Source of the DNA: Streptomyces pactum | GTDB taxonomy: Bacteria > Actinomycetota > Actinomycetes > Streptomycetales > Streptomycetaceae | Direction of reading: 5' to 3' | NCBI RefSeq assembly: GCF_002005225.1 | Contig: NZ_CP019724.1 | Location: 4,729,501-4,793,500, forward strand | DNA length: 64,000 nucleotides | Part shown: positions 1-8,035 of the stretch, piece after piece | Numbering within the stretch: position 1 is the stretch's first letter | Layout: the number at the start of each line of letters is the position of its first letter | The notes under the pieces: generated by a model | The model's database searches: none | Told to the model about the DNA's origin: nothing | What the model saw: only the letters and a program-made list of their open reading frames with translations | Made by a program: the position numbers and the translations under genes

Positions 1-687
1 AACGTGTCCAAAGGGAGCCCCGCGACCGTCGCGCCCGACCTGCACGGCGCCCTCACCGGGCCCGCGGCGCCGCCGATGCCCACCACGGTCGCCCTCGCGC
101 CCCGGATCGCGGAGGCCTTCGCCGCCCCGCACGTCGAGATCGAGGCCCTGTGCCTGACCTCGGTCTCCCTCACCCTCGCCCTCGGCGAACCACTGCGCCA
201 GATCCACGCGGGGCGGCTGAAACCGGCCAAGATCGACGTACGGATCCTGCTGCCGAGCCGGAACATCGACCTGGCCTTCCCGGTGGCGGTGTCCGGCGGC
301 GGGGCCGGCGGCGGCCCGGTGCACGACCGGTGGCTGGCGATGCGCAACGCCCAGGGCCAGGTGCTCCGGCACAACCTGCTGGGCCTGCGGGCCACGCACG
401 GGATCGACGTGCGGGTCACCTTCCGCGCGCTGCCCTTCACGCCGCCGGTGAAGCTGTACGTGCTCAACGGCACGGAGGCCCTCTTCGCGTACTACACCCT
501 CAGCCTGCGTGAGCAGGAGATCGACCACGAGCCGATGCAGATGTACGACGCGGAGGGTATCCGTACCACGCTGTTCGCCTTCGGGCAGGGCGGTGGCCTG
601 CGCGACGGGGTGTTCGTGAAGCAGTCGCGGCTGTGGTTCGACGCGCTGTGGGAGACGATCAGTTCGGAGCTGCTGCTCACCACCTGA
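1..687 (+). CDS. DevA-type GntR regulator, C-terminal part (5' end outside window)
   Basis: The frame is already open at base 1 and its first residues (NVSKGSP) match the interdomain linker of the devA product at 1061, so the gene starts left of the window; the GTG at 4 is probably internal. What remains, about 227 residues, is the effector domain. It shares with the devA product blocks such as LxEPLRQIHxGR, RxLxPSRxIxLAFPV, MRNAQ, FRALPFTPPxKLY and WFDALWETI near the end. The DNA-binding wing is not visible. In S. coelicolor a devA paralogue lies just upstream of devA (from memory SCO4188), and this fits that position. It is followed by a convergent small membrane gene. The ligand is unknown. 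Confidence 0.85.
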   Translation, partial: NVSKGSPATVAPDLHGALTGPAAPPMPTTVALAPRIAEAFAAPHVEIEALCLTSVSLTLALGEPLRQIHAGRLKPAKIDVRILLPSRNIDLAFPVAVSGGGAGGGPVHDRWLAMRNAQGQVLRHNLLGLRATHGIDVRVTFRALPFTPPVKLYVLNGTEALFAYYTLSLREQEIDHEPMQMYDAEGIRTTLFAFGQGGGLRDGVFVKQSRLWFDALWETISSELLLTT

Positions 688-698
688 TCATCCCCCGG

Positions 699-887
699 TC
701 ACAGCGCCGGACCCGCGACCAGCAGGGCCAGCACCACCGCACCGGCGGAACTGACGGACGGACTCCTGGTCTTGACGCCTATGGTGAGCAGGAGCAGGCC
801 CACGATGCCGGAGGCGCCGTACTTCCACTGGACGATCTGCTCGAAGGCGATGACGAGGACCGCGGAGACGAGGGCCAGGACGGGCAT
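699..887 (-). CDS. small two-helix membrane protein
   Basis: Sixty-two residues starting MPVLALVSAVLVIAFEQ, with two hydrophobic helices and almost no soluble part. The ATG at 887 has a strong purine-rich ribosome site (GAAGGGGG) about 6 bases upstream, so I prefer it to the longer start at 929. It is convergent with the regulator at 1-687, and its promoter would lie back to back with that of devA. It resembles the small protein at 2655-2846: both share the pattern GAxGxVGxLLL, then a basic RSxS turn, then a second helix rich in A, V and L. The function is unknown. Its association with DevA-type regulators is the only clue. Confidence 0.65.
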   Translation of the reverse strand: MPVLALVSAVLVIAFEQIVQWKYGASGIVGLLLLTIGVKTRSPSVSSAGAVVLALLVAGPAL

Positions 888-934
888 GGTCTTTCCCCCT
901 TCGGAAGTCTGGGAAGGAACTTCCGCCAACTAGA

Positions 935-1017
935 CCAAGTTGGCAACCAACTTTACCTATGTTGTCCCCACTTGGCTGCTACCTATAAACAAGTTTCAAA
1001 CAACTCCCTGTAGGTAG
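935..1017. promoter_or_regulatory. AT-richer devA control region with inverted repeats
   Basis: This stretch is clearly richer in A and T than its surroundings. It holds the palindrome CCAAGTTGG at 935-943, further AACTT/CCACTTGG half-sites, and an inverted pair CTACCTA (979-985) and TAGGTAG (1011-1017). DevA is reported to repress its own gene, so these are candidate operators. Which repeat is bound cannot be told from sequence alone. Confidence 0.45.
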
Positions 1018-1060
1018 GTCGAAGTTGTAGCGTTTGGTCGTGACTCAGGAGAACGCGTCC

Positions 1061-1909
1061 GTGAACGGCAGCAGAAGGCTTTCGGCCCAGGAGATCGCCG
1101 ACATCCTGCGGGAGCGGATCCGCGGGGGAGACCTGAAGGCGGGCGACCGCCTGCCCACCCAGGCCGAGCTGGCCGACGAGTTCCAGGTGGAGCGCGGCAC
1201 CGTCCGCCAGGCCCTGCGGGCCCTCCAGGAGGACGGCCTGCTCACCAACGTCAGCAAGGGCAGCCCGCCCCGCATCGCCGAGCCCGCCACGCCCCGGGGC
1301 GAGCCGCAGCCCACCATGGTGGCGCTCGGGCCGCGGCTGTCGGAGGCGTTCTCGGCACCGCGGGTGCGGGTCGACGTCGTGTGCCACACCTCGGAGACGC
1401 TGATGCTGGCCCTCAGCGAGCCGCTCCGCCAGATCCACGAGGGCCGCATCCACCCGGAGTCCATCGACTTCCGCGTCCTGATGCCGTCCCGGGACATCGA
1501 GCTGGCCTTCCCCGTCCTGGTCGAGGACGAGGACGACGACCCGGTCCACCAGCGCTGGCTCCAGATGCGCAACGCCCAGGCCCGGGTGCTCCAGCACAAC
1601 CTGCACGCCGTGCGCTCCACCCACCGCGTCGACGTGCACATCGCCTTCCGCGCACTGCCCTTCACCCCGCCGATGAAGCTCTACCTGCTCAACGGCGACG
1701 AGGCGCTCCTCGGCTACTACCTGCTCACCCGGCGCGAGGAGGAGTACGAGAGCCGGACGCTGGAGATGTACGACGCCCTCGGCTCCCAGTCGCTGCTGTT
1801 CTCCTTCCTGAAGCGCGCGGGTCACCGGGACGCGGTGTTCGTGGAGGAATCACAGAAGTGGTTCGACGCCCTCTGGGAAACCATCACCTCGGACATGACA
1901 CTCTCCTAG
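1061..1909 (+). CDS. devA: GntR-family developmental regulator DevA
   Basis: A 282-residue protein. Residues 1-70 are a GntR winged helix-turn-helix (AQEIADILRERIRGG, then AELADEFQVERGTVRQALRAL). Residues 90-280 are the DevA-type effector domain that also occurs in three neighbours. The GTG at 1061 has AGGAG 9 bases upstream; in-frame GTG at 1040 and TTG at 1034 are less likely. DevA is required for normal aerial hyphae and septation in S. coelicolor, and I recognise this gene by the match of domain type, neighbours and order. It is followed with a one-base overlap (TAGTG) by devB, so the two should be cotranscribed and translationally coupled. The effector domain ends in WFDALWETI, a motif shared with the neighbouring paralogues. 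Confidence 0.8.
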   Translation: MNGSRRLSAQEIADILRERIRGGDLKAGDRLPTQAELADEFQVERGTVRQALRALQEDGLLTNVSKGSPPRIAEPATPRGEPQPTMVALGPRLSEAFSAPRVRVDVVCHTSETLMLALSEPLRQIHEGRIHPESIDFRVLMPSRDIELAFPVLVEDEDDDPVHQRWLQMRNAQARVLQHNLHAVRSTHRVDVHIAFRALPFTPPMKLYLLNGDEALLGYYLLTRREEEYESRTLEMYDALGSQSLLFSFLKRAGHRDAVFVEESQKWFDALWETITSDMTLS

Positions 1910-2664
1910 TGACTTCCGATACGGATCAGACGGAACCGGTGGCCGAGCGGGCCGACGGCCTCAGGGACCTGCTCGCGGGCGCCCGATTCGTCCTCTGGGA
2001 CTTCGACGGCCCCATCTGCAGGCTGTTCGCGGGCTACACCGCGGACCGGGTCGCGGGTGAACTGGTGGACTGGCTGGAACGGCTGGGCCTCAAGGAGCTG
2101 CTGACCGAGGAGGAGCAGGTCCACCCGGATCCGCACGTCCTGCTGGGAGCGGTCGACCGCAGGCGTCACCGCAGTGACCTCGTGGCGGAATTCGAGGAGC
2201 GGCTGACCCGCGAGGAACTGCGTGCCGTGCCCACCGCGCGGCCGACGGCGTACGCGGACCCCCTGATCCGCACCTGGAGCGCGCTGGGCGTCGGGCTGGC
2301 GATCACGACCAACAACTCGCCGCGCGTGGTGGACGAGTACCTCGGCACGCGGGGCCTGCTGGACTGCTTCGCCCCGCACGTCTACGGCCGCACCCGGGAC
2401 CTGCGCCTGCTCAAACCCGACCCGTACTGCCTGAACCGGGCCCTGAGCGCGCTGGGCGCCGCCCCCGGTCAGGCCCTGATGGTCGGTGACACCACCTCCG
2501 ACCTGACCGCCGCCCGGCGGGCCGGTGTGCCGTTCCTGGGGTACGCGCGCAACGAGGAGAAGGCGAAGCTGCTGAGGCGGGCCGGTGCGGAAACCGTCGT
2601 GCACTCACTGGAGCCGGTGCTGAGGCTGCTGTGGGAGGGCGGCGGGGGGCGCGGTCACGCCTGA
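1909..2664 (+). CDS. devB: HAD-superfamily hydrolase DevB
   Basis: A 251-residue haloacid-dehalogenase-type phosphatase. Motif I is FVLWDFDGPIC near residue 27, motif II is the threonine of AITTNNS, motif III is the lysine of LLKPDPYC, and motif IV is MVGDTTSDLTAARRAG near residue 195. The four motifs are intact, so it should be catalytically active on a small phosphorylated substrate, which is not known. The GTG start overlaps the devA stop by one base. In S. coelicolor devB is the gene cotranscribed with devA and also affects development. With the tandem kinase downstream it puts both a phosphatase and a kinase in one regulatory locus. Its 3' end overlaps the convergent small gene at 2655 by ten bases. 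Confidence 0.78.
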   Translation: MTSDTDQTEPVAERADGLRDLLAGARFVLWDFDGPICRLFAGYTADRVAGELVDWLERLGLKELLTEEEQVHPDPHVLLGAVDRRRHRSDLVAEFEERLTREELRAVPTARPTAYADPLIRTWSALGVGLAITTNNSPRVVDEYLGTRGLLDCFAPHVYGRTRDLRLLKPDPYCLNRALSALGAAPGQALMVGDTTSDLTAARRAGVPFLGYARNEEKAKLLRRAGAETVVHSLEPVLRLLWEGGGGRGHA

Positions 2665-2846
2665 GTCATCAGCAGGACGAAGAGGACCGCCGCCGGCCCC
2701 GCCAGCGACAGACTGCGGGCCCGCACCCCCGCCATGACCAGGACCAGGAGCAGGGTACCGACGGTACCGAAGGCTCCGAGCCGCGTGCGGACGACCTCGG
2801 CCACCGCCCATTGCACCGCGGCCGAGGTCAGTTGGTTGAACAGCAT
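2655..2846 (-). CDS. small two-helix membrane protein, relative of the one at 699-887
   Basis: Sixty-three residues, MLFNQLTSAAVQW then two hydrophobic stretches separated by GVRARSLS. The ATG at 2846 has GGGGGTGG upstream; a GTG nine bases earlier is possible. It shares the GAxGxVGxLLL and RSxSxxxA pattern with the protein at 699-887, so the two look like paralogues, each placed convergently behind a DevA-locus gene. The start lies next to the control region of the next GntR gene, so the two are divergent. No function is known. Confidence 0.6.
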   Translation of the reverse strand: MLFNQLTSAAVQWAVAEVVRTRLGAFGTVGTLLLVLVMAGVRARSLSLAGPAAVLFVLLMTQA

Positions 2847-2967
2847 GTGCGCCACCCCCGTCGTTCGGCGCAGACGGTCAACTCGCCTGCGGTGCCGCCC
2901 AATTGGACGGCGAAGCTCCCCCAGGTTGTCCCCTTGTTGGCTGATCGACTAACGGAACCGAACAGTC

Positions 2968-2995
2968 GGCCAGTCCAACTGGCCCATAACTGGCC
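2968..2995. promoter_or_regulatory. operator-like repeats before the third GntR gene
   Basis: GGCCAGT (2968-2974), a three-base spacer and ACTGGCC (2978-2984) form a perfect inverted repeat. A third ACTGGCC copy lies at 2989-2995, eleven bases from the second, about one helical turn. The position, about 100 bases before the gntR start and in the gap shared with the divergent small gene, suits an autoregulatory operator. It differs from the repeats before devA, so the two regulators probably read different sites. Confidence 0.45.
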
Positions 2996-3090
2996 GGTAC
3001 TTGACCGGCGGGTGGCCGGTAGTCGGTCGGTCGTTGTCCGATGTGACGGAAAGTGGTTTGCGCCCCGGCGACCGGCGGTACGGTCGCTGC

Positions 3091-3999
3091 ATGAGCGGGG
3101 AACGTGGTGAGGGGGGCGGCAAGGAGTTCGAGCGCGTTCTGGAGGCGCTGCGTGAGCAACTGGCCGACGGCACCTACGGATTGCACGCGTCCCTCCCGGC
3201 GCAGCGGGAGCTCGCCGCGGAGTTCGGGGTCTCGCGCGACACCGTCCAGCGGGTGCTGCACGAGCTGAAGTCGGAGGGCTGGGTCGAGTCCCGGCAGGGC
3301 AGCGGGACACGGGTGATCAAACTCCCCCTGCAGGCCGCCACCCGCCCCAGGACGGAGCCGGTGCCGGTGCGGGCCGCCCTGGGGCCCTTCATCGCCCGCG
3401 CCTTCGGGCAGTCGGACGTCCGGCTGGACGTGTTCACCTTGACCTCCGAGAGCCTGGACGCGCACATCCGGCTGCAGGCTGAGCGCATCCGGATGGGGGA
3501 GATCGCGCCCGCCGGTATCGAGATCCGGATGCTGCTGCCCTCCGAGGAGAGCGAGCTGCCGTATCCGCGGCCGGGCGGACGGGACACCGCGCGCCGCGAC
3601 GCGAAGGGGGACCCGGTGGGCGCGCAGTTGCAGGAGCGGCTGCGTGGCATCACCCGGCGGCACACGACCTCGCTGCGCACGGCCGTGCGTGATCTGCGGA
3701 CCGAGGGGCTCGTGCCGTCCGTGAGCGTGCAGGTGCGGCACGTGCCGTTGGTGCCGGCGTTCAAGCTGTATCTGCGGCCGGAGGCCGAGGCACTCTTCGG
3801 GCCGTACGAAGTGGTCGAGCGGACGATCCTGCTGGACGACGGCACGGAGGTCGAGGCGCTGGACGTGCTGGGGCTGGGCTCGACACTGACCCGGCACGTC
3901 AACGACGAGGGCGACCCCAGCTCGGCGGGCTCCGTCTTCGTGCAGAGCATGCAGGGCTGGTTCGACTCCTGCTGGGGGCTGCTGGCCGACCCCGGGTGA
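3091..3999 (+). CDS. GntR-family regulator with DevA-type effector domain
   Basis: A 302-residue protein. The N-terminal winged helix (about residues 10-75) contains LPAQRELAAEFGVSRDTVQRVLHEL. The C-terminal domain (about 95-300) keeps the landmarks of the DevA effector domain: FIARAFG, a TSESL motif, IxIRMLLPSEE, a region with FKLYLRPEAEALFGPYEV and a final WFDSCWGLL. It is more diverged from DevA than the gene at 1-687. No ribosome site is evident before the ATG at 3091, and TACGGT lies 8-13 bases upstream, so the transcript may be leaderless. The kinase-like gene downstream is about 190 bases away, so they may be separate units. The ligand is unknown. Confidence 0.75.
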   Translation: MSGERGEGGGKEFERVLEALREQLADGTYGLHASLPAQRELAAEFGVSRDTVQRVLHELKSEGWVESRQGSGTRVIKLPLQAATRPRTEPVPVRAALGPFIARAFGQSDVRLDVFTLTSESLDAHIRLQAERIRMGEIAPAGIEIRMLLPSEESELPYPRPGGRDTARRDAKGDPVGAQLQERLRGITRRHTTSLRTAVRDLRTEGLVPSVSVQVRHVPLVPAFKLYLRPEAEALFGPYEVVERTILLDDGTEVEALDVLGLGSTLTRHVNDEGDPSSAGSVFVQSMQGWFDSCWGLLADPG

Positions 4000-4186
4000 C
4001 CAGGGGCCGGCGGGGCGGCGGTATCGATTCGCCCGAACCGGTCACCCGAGTTGCTCCCGCGCCTTCCGGATACTGGAGTACTTCCAGCGGGCCACGGGCC
4101 GTGGCTGTACTGTGTGCCCACTTTCTTCGTCACAGCGGTCACAGCACGAAGAACTGGCGCGTCGCACGTCCCTTCTGGAGCACTCA

Positions 4187-6412
4187 GTGAGTCGTCCCTC
4201 CCCGCTTGGCAAACCCGCGCTGGAGCGGGCGGCGGACGAGGCGTTCGACCGGTTCCTGGCCTACGCGACGGCGCTGGGACAGTTCGGCCGGGGGCACCAC
4301 AACCTGAACTACATGGTGCGGCCCCTGTCCGCCGAGGACTCGAGGCTGGTCGCCGCCGAGTACGGCGCGCCGGTCACCGTCCGCAAGCGCATCCCCTCCG
4401 CGCTGCCGGTGGTCATCCGGACCTGGCAGGACGAGTCCGACCTGCTGAACCGGATCTGGGGCGTGCTGCACAACGTGCCGCGGTGCCTGGCCAAGCACCG
4501 CGACGTCGTCGTCCTCAGTTACGTCGAGGGCGTGCCCCTGTCGACCATCTGTCCCAACGACACGCCCGTCGACTACGACCTGATCGTCGCGCTCACGGGG
4601 CTGCTCGCCGACATGACCCAGGTGCGCCGGCACCACCTGCCCCCGCTGCCGGTTTCCTGGCCCCGGTCCAGCCGGGACGGCAGCGCGTTCCTCAGAGCGC
4701 TGGCCTTCGCGGCGGACGAACAGATCCGGCAGCGCAACCGGACGGAGTTCGGGGGCCTCTTCGCCATGCTGGGCATTCCGGAGAACGCCATGGTCCGGTT
4801 CGCCGAACGGGTGCCCACGCTCATCAGCCGCCCGTTCAGCCTGCTGCACACGGACCTGCACCGCGACAACGTCATCGTGTCCTACGGCGGGAGCCCCCCG
4901 CTGATCTGCGTCGACTGGGAACTGGCCAGTTACGGCGACCCGCTGCACGACCTCGCCACCCATCTGGTGCGCATGCGCTACCCCGACTACCAGTGGCCGG
5001 AGGTCATCGAGGCGTGGCGCAAGGTGATGGGGGAGCGGCGCAGCAAGGCCGTCAACGGCCTGGACCGCGACCTGAAGCACTACGTCGCCTTCGAGCGGGC
5101 ACAGTCGGTGTATCCGGACGTCATGCGGGCCGCGAAGTCGCTGGGCGACTCCTTCGAGCAGCGGGACCTGGACGCCGCGACCCGGGCGGTGCGCCGGGCG
5201 CTGGTGGCCGCCGAGGAACCGTTGCGGCTGAAGAGCGTGCCGGACGAGCCGGCCATCGAGCGGATCCTCTTCCGGTGGAACGAGTCGCACGGAGTCCGGC
5301 CCAGCCGGGAGCGGACCCTCTTCCAGATCGTGTGGGAGCGGGACCGCAGGGTCCGCATCCGAGGTGACTTCCCCGCCTGGGCGGTCAGCCGGGCCCTGCT
5401 GGAGGAGGGCGCGGCCGCCGCCGACCGGGTGTTCAAGGGGACCGCGCACTTGAACACGGCCGTGCACGTCGAGGGTGTCGGCTTCCCCGTCATGGTCCGC
5501 CGGAAGGTGGGCACCGCCGAGTCCCGGGAGCGACGGTTCCTCAGCGAGCACGCCGTGCTGACGGCGATCGAACGCTCCGGGGCACGCGTACGGGCCCCGC
5601 GGGTGCTGGCCCTGGGCACCAGCGGACTGCGCGAGCAGTTCACCATCCACTCCTACGAAGGGCCGGCCGACGGCTTCCGTCCCCCGGAACATCCCGAACA
5701 CGGGCTGCGCCCGCCCGAGGCGGACGACCTCGTGGACCAGTTGGGCGAACTGACCGAGGTCGAGTGCGGGGAGCTGGACCCGCTGAACGGGGCCGCCTTC
5801 TACCCCTGGCTGCGGGGCGAGCTGGTCCGCCTGGTGAGCGAGCTGCCCAAGGCCACGATGGCACTCGCCCGCGAACTGGGGTTGCCGGACAACGTGCGGC
5901 TGGCCGAGATCCTCACCCGGCACACGCTGAGCCGGCGCCGTCCCGTCCTGCTGCACGGCGATCTGAACCCGTGGAACCTGGTGCGCCGACCGGACGGAGG
6001 CCTGACACTGATCGACTGGGAGATGGCCATGGTGGGCGACCCCCTGTACGACCTGGTCCGGCACATGCACCTGACACCGACGCGGCCGGAGATCCGCGAC
6101 CGCATGTTCCGGCGGTGGGAGCGCCGGTTGCCGCCCGAGTGCACCCACGACTGGCGCGACGACTGGCGTGTGTACCGGTGGATCGAGACCGTCCGCTCCG
6201 CCTACGTCGACCTCGACCGCCTGGTGAGCGGCGCCGGCCTGGACGCACCCAACGTCAAGCGCGCCGTCCAGACCTACGCGATGACCCTGGCCGAGGCCAC
6301 GGCGGCGCTGGGGCTGCCGGACAAGTCCATGGCCAATCCCTACCTTGCCCGCGCGCTGCCGCAGGGGGACCATGGGGGGCCACGGGGGGCTCGGGCGGCG
6401 GCGGACGCCTGA
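4187..6412 (+). CDS. two-domain aminoglycoside/choline-kinase-like phosphotransferase
   Basis: A 741-residue protein with two successive kinase domains of the APH/choline kinase class. In the first (about residues 20-330) the catalytic loop is LLHTDLHRDN and the metal motif is CVDWE. In the second (about 400-700) the loop is LLHGDLNPWN and the motif is LIDWEMA, followed by GDPLYDL. Both keep the catalytic aspartate, asparagine and metal-binding aspartate, so both may be active. The GTG at 4187 has GGAG eight bases upstream. APH-fold kinases phosphorylate small alcohols, sugars or antibiotics; nothing here shows which. The tandem fusion is uncommon. Placed between DevA-type regulator genes and near the DevB phosphatase, it may make or remove the metabolite those regulators sense, which is inference. 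Confidence 0.72.
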   Translation: MSRPSPLGKPALERAADEAFDRFLAYATALGQFGRGHHNLNYMVRPLSAEDSRLVAAEYGAPVTVRKRIPSALPVVIRTWQDESDLLNRIWGVLHNVPRCLAKHRDVVVLSYVEGVPLSTICPNDTPVDYDLIVALTGLLADMTQVRRHHLPPLPVSWPRSSRDGSAFLRALAFAADEQIRQRNRTEFGGLFAMLGIPENAMVRFAERVPTLISRPFSLLHTDLHRDNVIVSYGGSPPLICVDWELASYGDPLHDLATHLVRMRYPDYQWPEVIEAWRKVMGERRSKAVNGLDRDLKHYVAFERAQSVYPDVMRAAKSLGDSFEQRDLDAATRAVRRALVAAEEPLRLKSVPDEPAIERILFRWNESHGVRPSRERTLFQIVWERDRRVRIRGDFPAWAVSRALLEEGAAAADRVFKGTAHLNTAVHVEGVGFPVMVRRKVGTAESRERRFLSEHAVLTAIERSGARVRAPRVLALGTSGLREQFTIHSYEGPADGFRPPEHPEHGLRPPEADDLVDQLGELTEVECGELDPLNGAAFYPWLRGELVRLVSELPKATMALARELGLPDNVRLAEILTRHTLSRRRPVLLHGDLNPWNLVRRPDGGLTLIDWEMAMVGDPLYDLVRHMHLTPTRPEIRDRMFRRWERRLPPECTHDWRDDWRVYRWIETVRSAYVDLDRLVSGAGLDAPNVKRAVQTYAMTLAEATAALGLPDKSMANPYLARALPQGDHGGPRGARAAADA

Positions 6413-6447
6413 GGCACCGCCGGGCGGCAGCGGGCGGGGGGCTGGGC

Positions 6448-7326
6448 ATGTCGGGTAGTCCGGGCAGCGATGGAATGGCGCAGCGTTTCCGGCGGCTGCA
6501 GGCCCGATACGAACCGGTGGTGACCCGCACCCTGCTCCTGGGCCTCTTCGTCGTCGGAGTCAGCGCCCAACTGGTGAAGCCGATCGGTGACGCCCTCGAG
6601 GACAAGGCGTTCCTCGGCGGCGCGCTGCTCAGCCTCGTGGGCTACGTACTGTACGAGTCGGTGAAGGACCTGGCGGCGTCGTTGCGTCTGCCCGCCCGGG
6701 CGCAGGTCGAGTCCAGGGAACTCGGGACGTTCGTGAGCGAGGCGTTCCGTGCCCGCACGGTGGAGATCAGTTTCCTCGGCTACACCGGCGAGACGCTGTA
6801 CAACGAACTGCACCACAGGCTGGAAGGCCTGCAGGAGGACCCCGGACCCACCCGTCACGTGAACGTGCGCTTCCTCATCCCCGACTTCGGCCGGCCCATG
6901 ACCGTGCCGTCGAGGGTGGGCGAGGACGGCAGGCCACAGGACGATCCCGACTTCCGCAAGCGGCTGGAGGAGAAGTGCCGGGAGTACGACCAGACGCTTT
7001 CCGGCCTCGCCGAGCGGCTGACCCGGCTCGGCAGGGTGACGGCCCGGTGCGAGTACCGCCTGTATCCCGGCATACCGACGGACAAGGTCTGCGTCTTCAA
7101 CCGTGAACTCGTCCTGCACGGGCTCTACGACGTCACCGCCCGCACCGTCCTGCGCAGCTCCGACCCGGAGTTCTACGACCCCAAGGGCTACCGCACCGAC
7201 CTCACGGTCTGGTCCCGGGAGGGGGACGACAGCGCCAAGGCCGTCCTGGCCACCTGGAACAGGCACTTCGACAGCTTGTGGGGGCTGGCGCCGACGCCTC
7301 CCTGGCGTACGGCGCCCGCCGCGTGA
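6448..7326 (+). CDS. membrane-anchored protein with DevA-like effector domain
   Basis: A 292-residue protein with two N-terminal hydrophobic helices (about residues 30-52 and 60-78: LLLGLFVVGVSAQL and FLGGALLSLVGYVLYESV), then a cytoplasmic domain. From about residue 95 the domain follows the DevA effector layout: FVSEAFRARTVEISFLGYTGETL, a VRFLIPD block, a CEYRLYPGIPTDKVCVFN block and a closing HFDSLWGL. It has no helix-turn-helix. The ATG at 6448 has a G-run ribosome site. It lies 35 bases behind the tandem kinase, so they are probably one operon. It looks like a membrane version of the ligand domain of the neighbouring regulators; what it senses is not known. Confidence 0.62.
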   Translation: MSGSPGSDGMAQRFRRLQARYEPVVTRTLLLGLFVVGVSAQLVKPIGDALEDKAFLGGALLSLVGYVLYESVKDLAASLRLPARAQVESRELGTFVSEAFRARTVEISFLGYTGETLYNELHHRLEGLQEDPGPTRHVNVRFLIPDFGRPMTVPSRVGEDGRPQDDPDFRKRLEEKCREYDQTLSGLAERLTRLGRVTARCEYRLYPGIPTDKVCVFNRELVLHGLYDVTARTVLRSSDPEFYDPKGYRTDLTVWSREGDDSAKAVLATWNRHFDSLWGLAPTPPWRTAPAA

Positions 7327-7349
7327 GCCGTCGGCCGGCGGACCCGGCG

Positions 7350-7355
7350 TAGGGT
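7350..7355 (+). promoter_or_regulatory. probable leaderless -10 box (TAGGGT)
   Basis: TAGGGT ends seven bases before the TetR ATG at 7362 and there is no ribosome site in between. This is the spacing expected when transcription starts at the A of the start codon. Confidence 0.4.
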
Positions 7356-7361
7356 CGTCGC

Positions 7362-7994
7362 ATGGTGGAGACCGGCCTGCGTGAGCGCAAGAAGCAGCGG
7401 ACGATCCAGTCGCTCTCGGACATCGCCATCGGGCTCTTCGTGGAGAAGGGGTTCGACGCGGTGTCCGTCGCGGAGGTGGCCGCCGCGGCCGAGGTGTCCA
7501 AGCCGACGCTCTTCCGGTACTTCCCGGCGAAGGAGGACCTCGTCCTGCACCGCATCGCCGACCACGAGGGCGAGGCGGCCCGGGTCGCGGGGGAGGGGCC
7601 GGCGCCGCTCGAGGCGCTGCGCCGGCACTTCCTGGCGGGGCTGGAGCGGTCCGACCCGGTGACCGGGCTCAACGACCGTCCCGAGGTACTGGCCTTCCAC
7701 GCGCTGCTCTACGGCACTCCCGCCCTCGTCGCCCGGCTGCACCGGCACCTGGAGCGGTCGGAGGCCGCGCTCGCCGAGGCCCTCGGCGGTGACCTCGAGG
7801 CCAGGCTGGCCGCCGGACAGATCATCGCCGTGCAGCGGATCCTCGCGCAGGAGAACTGGCGGCGGATCGCGGCCGGGGAGCGTTTGGCGGTCGTCCGGCG
7901 GGATGCCGTGGCGGCGGCGGAGCGGGCGTTCGCGGTGTTGGCACAGGGGCTGCCGGGGCCGGCCCGGCCGGAAACGGCTCTTGAGGCAAAGTAA
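7362..7994 (+). CDS. TetR-family regulator
   Basis: A 210-residue protein with an N-terminal TetR helix-turn-helix (IGLFVEKGFDAVSVAEVAAA, then AEVSKPTLFRYFPAKEDLV, about residues 20-65) and a helical ligand domain. It starts at the ATG at 7362 behind a leaderless-type promoter. The helicase gene follows in the same direction after 41 bases and has its own promoter-like box. A regulator next to a HelD-type gene could control it in response to an RNA polymerase inhibitor, but that is inference. TetR ligand domains are too diverse to predict the inducer. Confidence 0.8.
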   Translation: MVETGLRERKKQRTIQSLSDIAIGLFVEKGFDAVSVAEVAAAAEVSKPTLFRYFPAKEDLVLHRIADHEGEAARVAGEGPAPLEALRRHFLAGLERSDPVTGLNDRPEVLAFHALLYGTPALVARLHRHLERSEAALAEALGGDLEARLAAGQIIAVQRILAQENWRRIAAGERLAVVRRDAVAAAERAFAVLAQGLPGPARPETALEAK

Positions 7995-8022
7995 AAAATG
8001 TAACTCGGTAATGCTTTTCGGG

Positions 8023-8028
8023 TACGCT
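8023..8028 (+). promoter_or_regulatory. probable leaderless -10 box (TACGCT)
   Basis: TACGCT lies 8-13 bases before the helicase ATG at 8036 in a locally A/T-rich stretch with no ribosome site, as for other leaderless Streptomyces genes. Confidence 0.4.
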
Positions 8029-8035
8029 CGCTGGA

